Below are positions 27,603-37,934 of a DNA stretch of 64,000 nucleotides, piece after piece. The position numbers were made by a program, and so were the translations under genes. The number at the start of each line of letters is the position of its first letter. Position 1 is the first letter of the stretch. Source of the stretch: Brachybacterium paraconglomeratum (lineage in GTDB: Bacteria > Actinomycetota > Actinomycetes > Actinomycetales > Dermabacteraceae); contig NZ_ML133854.1 of NCBI RefSeq assembly GCF_003994255.1, positions 146,208 to 210,207 on the forward strand, given 5' to 3'. The notes under the pieces were generated by a model. It was not told the DNA's origin, ran no database searches, and saw only the letters and a program-made list of their open reading frames with translations.

Positions 27603-29018
27603 TCAGGCCTTCGGCGCGGTCATCGAGAGGACGTCCAGTGCGCTGTCGAGCTGCTCCTCGGTGAGCTCGCCGCGCTCGACGAAGCCCAGCGCGATCACGG
27701 CCTCGCGCACGGAGATGCGCTCGGCGACGGCGTGCTTGGCGATCTTCGCGGCGGACTCGTAGCCGATCAGCTTGTTCAGCGGGGTGACGATCGAGGGGGA
27801 GGCCTCGGCGTAGAAGCGGGCCTTCTCCTCGTTCGCGGTGAGCCCGTCGACGGTCTTGTCGGCCAGCACCGTGGAGGCGTTGGCGAGCAGGCGGATCGAC
27901 TCCAGCAGGCTCGTGCCCATCAGCGGGATCTGCACGTTCAGCTCGAAGGCGCCCTGCGAACCGCCCCAGGCGATGGCCGCGTCGTTGCCGACGATCTTCG
28001 CGCACACCATCAGCACCGCCTCGGGGATGACGGGGTTGACCTTGCCGGGCATGATCGAGGAGCCGGGCTGCAGGTCGGGGATCGCGATCTCGCCCAGGCC
28101 GGTGTTGGGGCCGGAGCCCATCCAGCGCAGGTCGTTGCAGATCTTCGTGAGGGAGACGGCGATGGTGCGCAGCGCGCCCGACATCTCCACGAGGCCGTCG
28201 CGGTTCGACTGCGCCTCGAAGTGGTTGCGCGCCTCGGTCAGGGGCAGGCCGGACTGGTCGACGAGGTTCGCGATGACCTTCTGCGGGAAGCCGATCGGGG
28301 TGTTGATACCGGTGCCGACGGCGGTGCCGCCCTGGGGGACCTCCGCGGTGCGGGGCAGCGCCGCCTCGACGCGCTCAATGCCGTAGCGGATCGAGGCCGC
28401 GTAGCCGCCGAACTCCTGGCCGAGGGTGACGGGGGTGGCGTCCATCAGATGGGTGCGGCCGGACTTGACGACGTCCTTCCACGCCTCGGCCTTCTTCTCG
28501 AGCGCCTCGGCGAGGTGGGCGAGGGAGGGCAGCAGGTGCTCGACGACGCCCGCGGTCACCGCGACGTGCACGGAGGTGGGGAACACATCGTTGCTGGACT
28601 GGGAGCAGTTGACGTGGTCGTTGGGGTGGGTCTCGGTGCCCGCGTTCGTGGCGAGGGTCGCCAGGACCTCGTTCATGTTCATGTTCGAGCTGGTGCCCGA
28701 GCCGGTCTGGTAGGTGTCCACCGGGAACTGGTCGTCGTGCTCGCCGGCGATGACCGCGTCGGCCGCGGCGACGATCGCGTCGGCGATGGTGCCGTCCAGC
28801 ACCCCGAGCTCCTTGTTCGCACGGGCGGCGGCCTTCTTGACCTGGGCGAGAGCGTGGATGTGCGCGGGCTCGAGGCCCTGCCCGGAGATCGGGAAGTTCT
28901 CGACCGCACGCTGGGTCTGGGCGCGGTACAGCGCCGAGACGGGCACGCGCACCTCTCCCATGGTGTCGTGCTCGATGCGGTAGTCGCTCTGCTGCGCTGC
29001 GGGGGTGGACTGGTTCAT
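27603..29018 (-). CDS. fumC: Fumarate hydratase, class II
   Basis: A TCA-cycle enzyme that reversibly hydrates fumarate to L-malate; tetrameric and iron-independent. 471 residues. [59 protein letters not shown], and the lyase signature [12 protein letters not shown] around Ser320-Ser321 are all present. The ATG at 29018 is clear. The neighbouring sugar kinase lies 126 nt upstream on the same strand. Gene order parallels Rv1098c. Confidence 0.96.
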   Translation of the reverse strand: MNQSTPAAQQSDYRIEHDTMGEVRVPVSALYRAQTQRAVENFPISGQGLEPAHIHALAQVKKAAARANKELGVLDGTIADAIVAAADAVIAGEHDDQFPVDTYQTGSGTSSNMNMNEVLATLATNAGTETHPNDHVNCSQSSNDVFPTSVHVAVTAGVVEHLLPSLAHLAEALEKKAEAWKDVVKSGRTHLMDATPVTLGQEFGGYAASIRYGIERVEAALPRTAEVPQGGTAVGTGINTPIGFPQKVIANLVDQSGLPLTEARNHFEAQSNRDGLVEMSGALRTIAVSLTKICNDLRWMGSGPNTGLGEIAIPDLQPGSSIMPGKVNPVIPEAVLMVCAKIVGNDAAIAWGGSQGAFELNVQIPLMGTSLLESIRLLANASTVLADKTVDGLTANEEKARFYAEASPSIVTPLNKLIGYESAAKIAKHAVAERISVREAVIALGFVERGELTEEQLDSALDVLSMTAPKA

Positions 29019-29144
29019 CGACGGGCCTTCCTGTTCGTCTTCTCTGTCGGGTGGTCGGCTCCGGTCCTCGGGTGGTCCCGGGCCGGTGGAGGGGGAGGCG
29101 GGCTGGTTCGGCGTGCCCGCGCAGCGGTGCCCCGGGCGGGCGGG

Positions 29145-30056
29145 TCAGGTGAGCTCGTGACTCCAGGGCGGGTTCGCGCCGGCGCGCGAGACGGTGATCG
29201 CCGAGAGCGCGGCGGCACGTCGGAGCACGGTCGCGAGATCGTCCGACGGGATCGCGGCGAGCATCTCGCGGCGATCAGCGCCGAGCAGGCCCTTGGCGGC
29301 CAGCGCGTCGAGGATCCCGGCGGAGAAGGTGTCGCCGGCGCCGACGGTGTCGACCACCTCGACCTGCACCGGCGCGACCTGCACGCGCCCGCTGGCGGAG
29401 AACGCGACCGCGCCGTCGCCGCCGCGGGTCAGCACGGTCAGGGAGGGGCCGAGATCGCGCCACGAGGCGGCGACGTCCTCGACGTCCTCGGTGCCGTACA
29501 GCCAGGCCACGTCCTCGTCGGACGCCTTGACCACGTCGGACAGCGCGATGTTCTCCTCGATCCGGGCGCGGACGTCCTCCGGCGCGCCCATCAGGGTGGG
29601 GCGCGCATTGGGGTCGTAGCTGATCGTCGAGGACCCGCGGGCGCTGCGCAGCAGGGCGGAGAGCGTCGTGGCCCCCGGCTCGAGCACGGCGGCGATGGAG
29701 GAGGTGTGCACGGCGTCCGGCGTCTCGGGCAGGTCGGCGGTGTCCGGGTCCCAGGTGAGGTCGAAGGTGTAGGTCGCGGCGCCGTGCGCATCCAGCACGG
29801 CCTCGGCGGTCGAGGTGCGGCCGGGTCGGACCGAGGCGGGCGTGAGCTGCACGCCGGACTCGTCGAGGTGGGCGCGGATCGCGTCGCCTCGAGCGTCGTC
29901 GCCGATCGCGGTGAGCAGGTGGGCGTCGTGGCCGAGTCGCGACAGGGCGACGGCCACGTTCAGGGGGGAGCCGCCGGGGTGCTCGCGACGAGCGCCATCG
30001 GCGTCGACGACGATATCGGTGAGGGCTTCTCCGGCGATCAGGATTCTCGCGGTCAC
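29145..30056 (-). CDS. PfkB-family carbohydrate kinase (fructokinase-like)
   Basis: 303 residues with the ribokinase/PfkB fold. The N-terminal signature is HPGGSPLNVAVALSRLG. The C-terminal signature is DTVGAGDTFSAGILDAL, with the catalytic Asp near residue 243. SYDPNARPTLM and VKASDEDVAWLYG also match fructokinases. The exact sugar cannot be read from the sequence. GTG 30056 has GATGAT 6 nt before it, suggesting a leaderless mRNA. In the parallel mycobacterial segment glpX occupies this position, so the kinase may be a lineage-specific replacement. Confidence 0.88.
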   Translation of the reverse strand: MTARILIAGEALTDIVVDADGARREHPGGSPLNVAVALSRLGHDAHLLTAIGDDARGDAIRAHLDESGVQLTPASVRPGRTSTAEAVLDAHGAATYTFDLTWDPDTADLPETPDAVHTSSIAAVLEPGATTLSALLRSARGSSTISYDPNARPTLMGAPEDVRARIEENIALSDVVKASDEDVAWLYGTEDVEDVAASWRDLGPSLTVLTRGGDGAVAFSASGRVQVAPVQVEVVDTVGAGDTFSAGILDALAAKGLLGADRREMLAAIPSDDLATVLRRAAALSAITVSRAGANPPWSHELT

Positions 30057-30155
30057 GCTTCGATCATCGCAGGTTTCCAGGGCGCGGGCGACATGAGCGG
30101 GGGAGGGGCGCCGTGGCCCGGATCACCCCGGGAGGCGGAGGGCGGCGCGGGCGGG

Positions 30156-30161
30156 GACAAT
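30156..30161 (+). promoter_or_regulatory. Candidate -10 for leaderless DUF4245 gene
   Basis: GACAAT is followed by 7 nt and the ATG at 30169. This argues for 30169 rather than the ATG at 30160, which overlaps the hexamer. Confidence 0.4.
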
Positions 30162-30168
30162 GGCCCGC

Positions 30169-30978
30169 ATGCACGATGCCCAGCCCGAGAGCCCCGACCG
30201 CACCGCGAGCCCCGCCGGCGGTGAGGGCGGCCCTGTCCGCACTGGGGCCGACAGCGAGCGCGCGGGTCGCACGGGGGCCGACGGCGCATCAGCAGCGAGC
30301 GCTGGGTCCGACGGCGCAGCGGCAGAGAGCGATGCATCCGCCGGCGCGCGGGCCGAGAGCGCCGGGGCCGACGGCACACAGGCCGAGGTGACCGGCGCTG
30401 ACGAGCTGCCCGTCGAGCGGCCGAGGTCCGCGTACCAGCTGCCGACCAAGCAGAACACGGTGCTGCGCAACATCGTCTGGGCGATCGTGCTGACCATGCT
30501 CGTGGTGATCGTACTGGCGGTGGGCTTCTTCGGGGTGGGCAGCGACCTCGAGCGCGAGCCGCTGGAGAACTCCGAGGTGGACGTCGCCGCGACCGCGGAG
30601 CGCGCCCAGGACGTGGCCGACTTCCCCGTCGCCGTGCCCGCGACCGGCGAGGACTGGCAGGTGCGCTCGGCGCGCTTCACCGACGGCCAGAGCCCGCGCT
30701 GGACCGTGCAGTACACGGCGCCCGGCGGGGATCTCGTGACCCTGGCCGAGGACACCGAGGTCAGCGCGTCGCTGCTGTCGGCCGAGATGCCCGGCGCGAC
30801 CGTCACCGAGGAGACGAGCCTTCGGGGCGCCGAGTGCCAGGTGCTCGGCGGCGGGGACGACGCGGAGCAGACCGGCATCGCCTGCCAGGGCGAGGGCTTC
30901 GGGATCCTCGTCCACGGCGCGGCCGATCAGGCCGAGCTCGAGCAGCTCATGGACGAGGCGCTCGCCGCGGTCGGCTGA
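30169..30978 (+). CDS. DUF4245 domain membrane protein
   Basis: About 269 residues. A long Ala/Gly/Asp-rich disordered N terminus (~85 residues) leads to QLPTKQNTVLRNIVWAIVLTMLVVIVLAVGFFGVG, a single membrane segment. An extracytoplasmic domain follows with DFPVAVPATGEDWQVRSARF, WTVQYTAPGGDLVTLAED and a C-terminal region with two Cys (GAECQVLGG, TGIACQGEG). DUF4245 is an actinobacterial family of unknown function, usually beside glpX or xse genes as here. The start was chosen from the leaderless promoter. It is convergent with xseB, 7 nt apart. Confidence 0.82.
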   Translation: MHDAQPESPDRTASPAGGEGGPVRTGADSERAGRTGADGASAASAGSDGAAAESDASAGARAESAGADGTQAEVTGADELPVERPRSAYQLPTKQNTVLRNIVWAIVLTMLVVIVLAVGFFGVGSDLEREPLENSEVDVAATAERAQDVADFPVAVPATGEDWQVRSARFTDGQSPRWTVQYTAPGGDLVTLAEDTEVSASLLSAEMPGATVTEETSLRGAECQVLGGGDDAEQTGIACQGEGFGILVHGAADQAELEQLMDEALAAVG

Positions 30979-30985
30979 CGGCCGC

Positions 30986-31312
30986 TCAGCGCTCGGCGCC
31001 GTCCTCCCCGCGCCGCGCGGCCACAGCGTCCTCGAGCCGCTCGCGGGCCCCGTCCAGCCACTGCTGGCAGCGACGCGCGAGCATCTCGCCGCGCTCCCAC
31101 AGCGCGATCGAGTCCTCGAGCCCGCCCTGACCGGACTCGAGGCGACGCACCACCTCGACGAGCTGGTCGCGGGCCGCCTCGTAGGACAGCTCGGCGATAT
31201 CGGCGGGGAGGGCCTTCTCGTCCCCGGCAGGGGTGACGGGCGCGGTGCCCGGGGTGCCGGGAGCGCCTTCGTCGGCGGTCAGTTCGTTCTCCGGGGCATC
31301 GGGCGTGCTCAT
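30986..31312 (-). CDS. xseB: Exodeoxyribonuclease VII small subunit
   Basis: 108 residues. The conserved small-subunit helix pair [53 protein letters not shown] fills residues ~40-95, behind a disordered N terminus. It partners XseA to degrade single-stranded DNA processively. ATG 31312 overlaps the xseA stop as ATGA, so translation of the two subunits is coupled. Confidence 0.95.
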   Translation of the reverse strand: MSTPDAPENELTADEGAPGTPGTAPVTPAGDEKALPADIAELSYEAARDQLVEVVRRLESGQGGLEDSIALWERGEMLARRCQQWLDGARERLEDAVAARRGEDGAER

Positions 31313-32703
31313 GCGGTCTCCTCGTCGTTCTCGGTCCGATCCTGGGCGGGGCGGGCCTGGCCGTCGGTCGGTGCCTGCGGGGCAGGCGGGGTATAGGGGT
31401 CGGTGTCCACGTGCAGGGCGCCGAAGCGGCCGCCGGCGACCCGCACCGACAGCGCCTCGCCGACCTCACTCTGCTCGGGGGCGCGGATGATCGTGCCGTC
31501 GGCCGTCTGCACCACGGCGTAGCCGCGCTCGAGGGTCGCCAGCGGGCTCAGGGCCCGCACCTGCCTGCCGAGGTGGGAGACCTCGTCGGCCGCCCGGTCC
31601 AGGCGCGAGCCGATCAGGGTGCGGGCCAGCGAGATGCGGGAGCGGATCTCGTCGGCGCGGCCGGCGAGGATGCTCGAGGGGTTCTCGAGCACGGGCCGCG
31701 AGCGCATGGCGTCCAGCCCCGACTGCTCCCGCTCGATGCGGGCGCGGATCGCGGCGCGCAGGCGCGTGCGGCCCAGGTCCAGCTGCTCGAGCTCGGCCTG
31801 GATGTCGGGCACCACGCGCTTGGCGGCATCGGTGGGGGTGGAGGCGCGGACGTCGGCGGCGAGATCGATCAGCGGGGTGTCCACCTCGTGTCCGATCGCG
31901 GAGACGATCGGGGTGTCGGCGCCGGCGACCAGGCGGGTGAGCTGCTCGTCGGAGAAGGGGAGCAGGTCCTCGAGGGAGCCGCCGCCGCGCGAGATGATGA
32001 TGACGTCGACATCCTCGCGCGCGTCGAGCTCCTTCAGCGCGGCGGAGACCTCCCGCACCGCCTTCGTCCCCTGCACCGCGACCTCGCGGATCTCGAACTG
32101 CACCGCGGGCCAGCGCCGACGGGCGTTGACGACCACGTCGCGCTCCGCGGCGGACTCCCGCCCGCAGATCAGCCCCACCACGCGCGGCAGGAAGGGCAGC
32201 GGCTTCTTCCGCGAGGTGGCGAACAGGCCCTCTGCGGCGAGGACCCGCTTGAGCTGCTCGAGCCGGGCCAGCAGCTCGCCGAGCCCGACGGGGCGGATGT
32301 CGTCGGCCTCGAGCTGGAGGCTGCCGCGCTTGGTCCAGAAGCTGGGCTTGGCGTGCACGACCACGCGCGCGCCGGGCACCGGCTCGACCGGCAGGGCGCG
32401 CAGAACGTGCTCGCGCACCGGCACCGAGAAGGACATGTCCACGTCGATGTCGCGCAGGGTCATGAAGCTCAGCCCCGCGCCCGGCCGACGGTTCAGCTGC
32501 ACGATCTCGCCCTCGACCCACAGGGGAGACATGCGCGCCACGTACTCGCCGACCTTCACGGACAGCTGCCGCAGCGGCCACGGGTTCTCCGCCGTGGTCT
32601 GCGCGGCGGTCGCGGCGAGCGGCGGGCGGGCCCCGGCGGCCGGGGCGCCGGTCACCTCGGCGCCCTCGCCCGCCCCGCCCGGATCGGGGGTCGTCTGCGT
32701 CAT
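31309..32703 (-). CDS. xseA: Exodeoxyribonuclease VII large subunit
   Basis: 464 residues. The N-terminal OB-fold ([39 protein letters not shown]) is followed by the catalytic domain with [45 protein letters not shown] and [27 protein letters not shown], then a coiled-coil region and a C-terminal segment [15 protein letters not shown] 32703 is preferred; the frame continues far upstream through ispH antisense sequence with no homology. Confidence 0.95.
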   Translation of the reverse strand: MTQTTPDPGGAGEGAEVTGAPAAGARPPLAATAAQTTAENPWPLRQLSVKVGEYVARMSPLWVEGEIVQLNRRPGAGLSFMTLRDIDVDMSFSVPVREHVLRALPVEPVPGARVVVHAKPSFWTKRGSLQLEADDIRPVGLGELLARLEQLKRVLAAEGLFATSRKKPLPFLPRVVGLICGRESAAERDVVVNARRRWPAVQFEIREVAVQGTKAVREVSAALKELDAREDVDVIIISRGGGSLEDLLPFSDEQLTRLVAGADTPIVSAIGHEVDTPLIDLAADVRASTPTDAAKRVVPDIQAELEQLDLGRTRLRAAIRARIEREQSGLDAMRSRPVLENPSSILAGRADEIRSRISLARTLIGSRLDRAADEVSHLGRQVRALSPLATLERGYAVVQTADGTIIRAPEQSEVGEALSVRVAGGRFGALHVDTDPYTPPAPQAPTDGQARPAQDRTENDEETA

Positions 32704-32828
32704 GGGGTCCACTCTTCCACGACCGGCCGACATCGCGCGGACCGGAAGGCGCCGGCTGTGGATGTCCCCGTCCTGTGGAGGGTTGGTGACTCTTGCCCCA
32801 CGACCTGCCGCTTCAGGCCCGCGCCTCC

Positions 32829-32834
32829 TACGAT
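32829..32834 (+). promoter_or_regulatory. Candidate -10 for leaderless ispH
   Basis: TACGAT followed by 7 nt (GGGAGGC) and the GTG at 32842. The GGGAGG is too close to the GTG to serve as ribosome binding site, which favours a leaderless start. Confidence 0.45.
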
Positions 32835-32841
32835 GGGAGGC

Positions 32842-33846
32842 GTGAGCACCGGAACCGTCCTCCTTGCCGAGCCCCGCGGGTACTGCGCGGGCGTCGATCG
32901 TGCCGTCGTCGCCGTCGAGCGCGCCCTCGAGCACTATGACGAGACCGTCTACGTCCGTCACGAGATCGTGCACAACAAGTTCGTCGTGGACCGCCTGAAG
33001 GAGAAGGGCGCCGTCTTCGTCGAGGAGGTCGACGAGGTGCCCGAGGGGGCGCTCGTGATCTTCTCCGCCCACGGCATCTCCCCGAAGGTCCGCGAGATGG
33101 CGGAGGAGCGCAGTCTCCGCACCATTGACGCGACCTGCCCCCTGGTCACGAAGGTCCACAAGGAGGCGGTGCGCTTCGCCCGCCAGGACTACGACATCCT
33201 GCTGGTGGGTCACGTGGGCCACGAGGAGGTCGAGGGCACGGCCGGCGAGGCGCCGGAGCACGTGCAGATCGTCAACGGCCCCGAGGACGTCGACAAGGTC
33301 ACCGTGCGCGATCCCGAGAAGGTCGTGTGGCTCTCGCAGACCACCCTCAGCGTCGACGAGACGATGGAGACCGTGGACCGCCTGAAGGAGCGCTTCCCCA
33401 CCCTGCAGGCGCCGCCCAGCGACGACATCTGCTACGCGACCCAGAACCGCCAGGTCGCGATCAAGAAGATCGCCCCCGACGCGGACCTCGTCCTCGTCGT
33501 CGGCTCCCCGAACTCCTCGAACTCCGTGCGCCTGATGGAGGTCGCGCTCGAGGCCGGGGCGAAGTCCTCCCACCGCATCGACAGCGTCTCCGAGCTGCGC
33601 GAGGAGTGGTTCGAGGGCGTGGAGAGCGTGGGCGTGACCTCCGGCGCCTCCGTGCCGGACGTGCTGGTCCAGGAGCTGCTCGCCGAGCTCGCCGAGCGCG
33701 GCTTCGGCGATGTGAAGCCCGTGCGCACCGCCACTGAGGACCTCATGTTCTCCCTGCCGCGCGAGCTGCGCCAGGAGATGAAGAGCCGCGGCGAGTCCGA
33801 CCGCCGCACCAAGCCCACCGGGGATCGCGCCACCGCAGAGTCCTGA
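32842..33846 (+). CDS. ispH: 4-hydroxy-3-methylbut-2-enyl diphosphate reductase
   Basis: The last MEP-pathway enzyme, an Fe-S protein that makes IPP and DMAPP. 334 residues. Three cluster Cys are in place: C15 ([12 protein letters not shown]), C99 ([11 protein letters not shown]) and C197 ([11 protein letters not shown]). [40 protein letters not shown] and [12 protein letters not shown] also match. GTG 32842 is supported by the leaderless -10; ATG 32833 is the alternative. Together with uppS this supplies prenyl precursors for the cell wall. Confidence 0.95.
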   Translation: MSTGTVLLAEPRGYCAGVDRAVVAVERALEHYDETVYVRHEIVHNKFVVDRLKEKGAVFVEEVDEVPEGALVIFSAHGISPKVREMAEERSLRTIDATCPLVTKVHKEAVRFARQDYDILLVGHVGHEEVEGTAGEAPEHVQIVNGPEDVDKVTVRDPEKVVWLSQTTLSVDETMETVDRLKERFPTLQAPPSDDICYATQNRQVAIKKIAPDADLVLVVGSPNSSNSVRLMEVALEAGAKSSHRIDSVSELREEWFEGVESVGVTSGASVPDVLVQELLAELAERGFGDVKPVRTATEDLMFSLPRELRQEMKSRGESDRRTKPTGDRATAES

Positions 33847-33898
33847 CCCGACGGTCACCTCGCTGCGGAGACGACCGGCGGGAGCCGTCGGGATTCGG

Positions 33899-33904
33899 CA
33901 TGAT
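33899..33904 (+). promoter_or_regulatory. Candidate -10 for leaderless VWA gene
   Basis: CATGAT lies 6 nt before the GTG at 33911; no Shine-Dalgarno sequence is present. Confidence 0.35.
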
Positions 33905-33910
33905 GGTCCG

Positions 33911-35935
33911 GTGATCCCTCGCACGGCCGCCCGCCCGCTGTCCCTCGCGCTCCTGGCGACCCTGCTCGCCTCCCTCGCCGTGCTGGCCCCGGCCGGTCTG
34001 CCGCAGGCCCGCGCCGAGGGGTACAACACCGGCCGCACCGCCCCGTCGATGCTGGTGGTGGACGGCTCGGGCTCGATGCGGGCCGACGACGTCGGCGGAC
34101 GCAGCCGCATGGACGTGGCCAAGGAGGCGCTGAGCACCCTCGTGCCGATGCTGCCCGAGGACGCGAGCGTGGGCCTGATGACCTACGGCAACTCCGATCC
34201 TGCGACCGCGGCGAGCCAGGAGGCCGGCTGCCAGGACGTGAAGACCCTGGTGAAGCCAGAGGGTCTGGACCGCCAGGCGCTGCTCGGCGCGATCGAGGGC
34301 GTGCAGCCCTCCGGGTACACCCCGATCGGCCTGTCCCTGACGAAGGCCGCGGCCGAGCTGCCGGAGGCGGAGATGCGCTCGATCGTGCTGGTCTCCGACG
34401 GGATCGACGAGTGCGGCGGCCCGCCGCCCTGCGAGGTCGCCGCCGACCTCGCGCAGAAGCACCCCGAGATGCGCATCCACACGATCGGCTTCAAGGCCGA
34501 GCAGGCCGCCCGCGACGAGCTGGCCTGCATCGCCGAGGCCACCGGCGGCACCTTCGCCGATGCCACCGACGCCGAGACCCTGCGCGACGAGCTGCTGGTG
34601 AAGATGACCCGCGCGATCCAGGGCTACGCCACCCAGGGGCAGCAGATCACCGGCGGGACCAGTCCCGAGACCGCCGTGGACCTCGCACCCGGCTCGTTCC
34701 TCGACGTGCTCGAGCACGGCAGCGCCGCGATCGACGACGGCGAAGGCTTCTCCCGCTTCTACCGCCTGCAGCTCGCCGAGGGCGAGATCGCGCATCTCAC
34801 CGCGACGATGGTGCTGCCCGGCGGGGGCGGGGAGGCCAGCAGCCTCGCGCAGCTGCGCCTGGCCACCAGCTCGGCCGACGGGGTCGACTGCCGCATCGGC
34901 GAGGTCCAGGCTCGCGCCGAGGCCGACCTCGGCCAGGGCCCGATCACCGCGGCCGTCGCGACTCCGCGCCTGGGGGAGACCGCGAACCTCACCTGCTTCG
35001 GGGAGGACGCCGACGGCACGGTGATCCTCGAGGTCGAGCGCACCGGCGACCCGGCCCAAGAGGAGGCGGTCCCGGTCGAGCTGCAGTTCTTCGCGGAGGA
35101 GAAGGTGTCGCTGGACGGCCTGCCGCCCGCCGCGAAGTACGTGCGCCCGCAGGAGCCGCTCGCCGTCCCCTCCGACGGGCAGCAGATCCAGCCCGCGTTC
35201 TCCTTCGCCTCCGCCGTGCAGGACCTCGACGGGCCGATGCGCGGCACGATCATCCCCGGCGAGGTGCAGTTCTTCCGCATCCCGGCCCAGTACGGCCAGC
35301 AGGTCCGCGCGGCGATCGCACTCGGCGAGTTCGAGGTGCCGGGCGGGATGGGGCTGACGCTGCAGGCCCGGATGTACTCGCCGCTGAGGGACGACGTATA
35401 CCTCGTGGTGCCGCCGTCGGCCTCGGGCGACGCGACCGGGGTCTCGACGAAGGCCGTGCCGAAGACCACCCTGCAGGTGAACCAGGCGGCCCCGATCCAG
35501 TTCCGCAACCGCGAGGACGGCGGCACCGAGGCCCGCACCTCCTTCCTCGCCGGGGACTACTACCTCCAGCTCGCCGTGGTCCCCTCCGACTACTCAGCGC
35601 AGCGACTGTTCGAGGTGCCCTACGTGCTCGATCTCGATGCGGTGGGCGAGCCTGCCGAGGGGCCGAAGCTGAGCGGGCAGGGCGCGGTGGAGGACCGCTT
35701 CGCCGCGGACCCCGGATCGGCTCCCCGGGCCTCGGACGGCGGGGGAGCTTCCGATGCGGGCGGTGCCTCGGACGCGGGCGGTGCGCCGGAGCTCGAGGAC
35801 CCGCCGACCGAGGACGAGCGCAGCGGTTTCGCCGTGCCGCCGGTGGTGTGGGCCGTGCTCGGAGGACTCGGCGGCGGTGTGCTGCTGGCCGCGATCGTGA
35901 TCGGCGCCGTGGTGCTGGTGCGCCGGGGGCGCTGA
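33911..35935 (+). CDS. Secreted, membrane-anchored VWA-domain protein
   Basis: 674 residues. Residues 1-35 form a Sec signal peptide (hydrophobic LALLATLLASLAVLAPAG, cleavage after ARA). A von Willebrand factor A domain follows with the complete MIDAS motif D51-G-S53-G-S55 (VVDGSGSM), later TPIGLSLTKA and IVLVSDGIDECGG. A long beta-rich middle region (~240-570) has no family I recognise. The end has a Gly/Asp/Ala-rich linker, a membrane segment (VWAVLGGLGGGVLLAAIVIGAVVLV) and a short RRGR tail. It likely sits outside the membrane and binds ligands metal-dependently; targets are unknown. Confidence 0.82.
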   Translation: MIPRTAARPLSLALLATLLASLAVLAPAGLPQARAEGYNTGRTAPSMLVVDGSGSMRADDVGGRSRMDVAKEALSTLVPMLPEDASVGLMTYGNSDPATAASQEAGCQDVKTLVKPEGLDRQALLGAIEGVQPSGYTPIGLSLTKAAAELPEAEMRSIVLVSDGIDECGGPPPCEVAADLAQKHPEMRIHTIGFKAEQAARDELACIAEATGGTFADATDAETLRDELLVKMTRAIQGYATQGQQITGGTSPETAVDLAPGSFLDVLEHGSAAIDDGEGFSRFYRLQLAEGEIAHLTATMVLPGGGGEASSLAQLRLATSSADGVDCRIGEVQARAEADLGQGPITAAVATPRLGETANLTCFGEDADGTVILEVERTGDPAQEEAVPVELQFFAEEKVSLDGLPPAAKYVRPQEPLAVPSDGQQIQPAFSFASAVQDLDGPMRGTIIPGEVQFFRIPAQYGQQVRAAIALGEFEVPGGMGLTLQARMYSPLRDDVYLVVPPSASGDATGVSTKAVPKTTLQVNQAAPIQFRNREDGGTEARTSFLAGDYYLQLAVVPSDYSAQRLFEVPYVLDLDAVGEPAEGPKLSGQGAVEDRFAADPGSAPRASDGGGASDAGGASDAGGAPELEDPPTEDERSGFAVPPVVWAVLGGLGGGVLLAAIVIGAVVLVRRGR

Positions 35936-36029
35936 GGCTCAGGCCGCGACCCGTGCGCGGCAGGGTGCGGCGCGCGGGCCGCATCGATCAGCGGGGTCGT
36001 GCCCTGCTCGGCGAGAGCGGACCGGCCGG

Positions 36030-37247
36030 TCAGCCCGCCGAGCGGCGGGATGCCTCCGTCGCCTCCGCGTCCTCGCGGCGCGGGCTCGCGAGCTGCGCGA
36101 TCTCGTCCTCCTCGAGGGTGCGGGCGCGACGCGTGAGCTGCTCGACCTCGTCGACCGCGGTGCCTGCGAGGCCCAGGTCCTCGAAGCGGCGCGCGGTGAC
36201 CATCACCCGGGACTGCAGCGAGCCGACGGCCTCGTTGAACGCGGCGACGGAGGAGTCCAGCGACCGCCCCACCTTCCCCAGATGGGAGGTGAACGTCCCG
36301 AGCCGGTGGTGCAGCTCGCGGCCCGCCTCGAGCACCTCGCGGGCGTCGCGGTTCAGCGAGTCGGTGCGCCAGGTGTGCGCGACCGTGCGCAGCAGCGCCA
36401 TGAGCGTGGCGGGGGAGGCGATCACGACGTCCTTCGCGAAGCCGTGCTCGAGCAGATCCGGCGCGGACTCGAGCGCGGCGGCGAGCACCCCGTCGCTCGG
36501 CACGAACAGCACCGTGAACTCCGGGGTGTCCCCGAGCGCCTTCCAGTAGGCCTTGCCGGCGATCTGGTCCACGTGATGGCGCAGCGCCCGGGCGTGCGCG
36601 GTGCGCCGGGCGCGGGCGCGCTTCGGGTCCTGCTCCTCGACCGCGTCGAGATAGGCGTCCATCGGCGCCTTCGCGTCCACGACCAGGGTGCGCTCGCCGG
36701 AGAGGTGGACGACGAGGTCGGGGCGCTGGCCTTTCTCCCCGTCGGCCCGGTTGCCTCCGAGCTGCTCGGAGAAGTCCACGTGCTCGAGCATCCCCGCGGC
36801 CTCGACGATGCTGCGCAGCTGCACCTCGCCCCAGCGGCCGCGCGAGGTCGGGGCGCGCAGCGCGGCGGTGAGCGCGGTGGTGCCCTGTTCGAGGGACTGG
36901 GCCCGCCGCCCCAGCTCGCCGAGGTGATTGCGCAGCGCCCCTTCGGCCTCGGCGCGTGCCGCCTCGGAGCGAGCCAGGTTCCGCTCGAGCTGGGCGAGGG
37001 TCGCGGTCAGCGGCGCGAGGGTGCGCTGCAGCTCGGCCTCGCGCTCCTCCTCGGCGGCGTCGCGCCGGGCGACGTCCCGCTCGTGGCGCTCGTCGGCCAG
37101 GCGCAGCAGGCGATCGGCCGAGTCCTCGCCCGCGCTGCGCTGTGTGTGCGCGGCGCGCATGCGCTCGCGCAGCAGGAGGAACGTCAAGGCGGCGCCGAGC
37201 AGCGCGCCGAGGACGAGACCCAGCAGGAGCATGGTGGTTCCGCTCAT
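36030..37247 (-). CDS. rmuC: DNA recombination protein RmuC
   Basis: 405 residues. An N-terminal membrane segment (TMLLLGLVLGALLGAALTFLLL) precedes a long coiled coil (~25-110) and the RmuC nuclease-like domain with RGRWGEVQLRSIVEAAGML, RPDLVVHLSGERTLVVDAKAPMDAY, HALRHHVDQIAGKAYW, FTVLFVPSDGVLAAALE and VIASPATLMALLRTVAHTW. RmuC limits DNA rearrangements; biochemistry is poorly defined. It is convergent with the VWA gene; the 94-nt gap has no clear hairpin. Confidence 0.93.
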   Translation of the reverse strand: MSGTTMLLLGLVLGALLGAALTFLLLRERMRAAHTQRSAGEDSADRLLRLADERHERDVARRDAAEEEREAELQRTLAPLTATLAQLERNLARSEAARAEAEGALRNHLGELGRRAQSLEQGTTALTAALRAPTSRGRWGEVQLRSIVEAAGMLEHVDFSEQLGGNRADGEKGQRPDLVVHLSGERTLVVDAKAPMDAYLDAVEEQDPKRARARRTAHARALRHHVDQIAGKAYWKALGDTPEFTVLFVPSDGVLAAALESAPDLLEHGFAKDVVIASPATLMALLRTVAHTWRTDSLNRDAREVLEAGRELHHRLGTFTSHLGKVGRSLDSSVAAFNEAVGSLQSRVMVTARRFEDLGLAGTAVDEVEQLTRRARTLEEDEIAQLASPRREDAEATEASRRSAG

Positions 37248-37305
37248 GGGATCAGCACATCACGGCGGTGCGACAGTCGAGCGGACCCGCGCGCCCGGCG
37301 CGCGG

Positions 37306-37674
37306 TCAGGCGGTTGCGGAAACGGCGCCCCGGGAGGTCTGCACCTCGCCCATGTGGTCGGTCGCCCAGCCGATCAGTGCGCCGAGAGGCTCGAGCAGCG
37401 AACGCCCCAGCTCTGTCAGCTCGTACTCGACGCGCGGCGGGATCTCGGGGTGGACGGTGCGCAGCACGAGCCCGTCGGCCTCGAGGGAGCGCAGGGTCTG
37501 GGTGAGCATCTTCTGGGAGATGCCGTCGACCGTGCGCAGCAGCTCGGAGAAGCGGCGCGGACCGTCCTCGAGCGTGGTGATCAGCAGCACCGTCCAGCGG
37601 TCGCCGATGCGATCCAGCAGGCGGCGCGAGGGACAGTCGCGGGCGAAGGGGTCGTACGGGCGTGGGGTGGACAT
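37306..37674 (-). CDS. HxlR-family winged-helix regulator
   Basis: 122 residues. The HxlR signature is complete: DCPSRRLLDRIGDRWTVLLITTLEDGPRRFSELLRTVDGISQKMLTQTLRSLEADGLV, then PPRVEYELTELGRSLLEPL. ATG 37674 follows GAGGAG at good spacing. A Cys (DC) at the start of the domain is the redox or aldehyde-sensing residue in some family members. It is divergent from an NAD(P)H-binding oxidoreductase, the typical HxlR target arrangement. Confidence 0.92.
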   Translation of the reverse strand: MSTPRPYDPFARDCPSRRLLDRIGDRWTVLLITTLEDGPRRFSELLRTVDGISQKMLTQTLRSLEADGLVLRTVHPEIPPRVEYELTELGRSLLEPLGALIGWATDHMGEVQTSRGAVSATA

Positions 37675-37785
37675 CGGGCGGTCTCCTCGAGGGCGGGAAC
37701 GGCGGCGGACGGACTGCGGGTGAGAGAGGTCGACGGCCCGGCGGGCCGGGGCTCGTCGCGGGGGAGGGTCGACGGCGGCAAGGGG

Positions 37786-37832
37786 GGTTACCGCAAAGTG
37801 CCTACTTCCCCGCAGAGACAAGGTTACCTACA
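37786..37832. promoter_or_regulatory. Divergent regulatory region with GGTTACC direct repeats
   Basis: GGTTACC occurs at 37786-37792 and again at 37822-37828. A related GTGCCTACTT lies between them and GTTACCTACAG within the second copy. The region is between the HxlR gene and its neighbour, so these repeats are candidate HxlR binding sites. Confidence 0.4.
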
Positions 37833-37934
37833 GTGAGCATGCAGGTCCACGCTTCACAGTGGATCCCTCATCGAGACGGCACCCTCGACGGTGCCTCGCA
37901 GCAGCGCTCCGCAGCGGGCGCGGAAGGAGAGCAC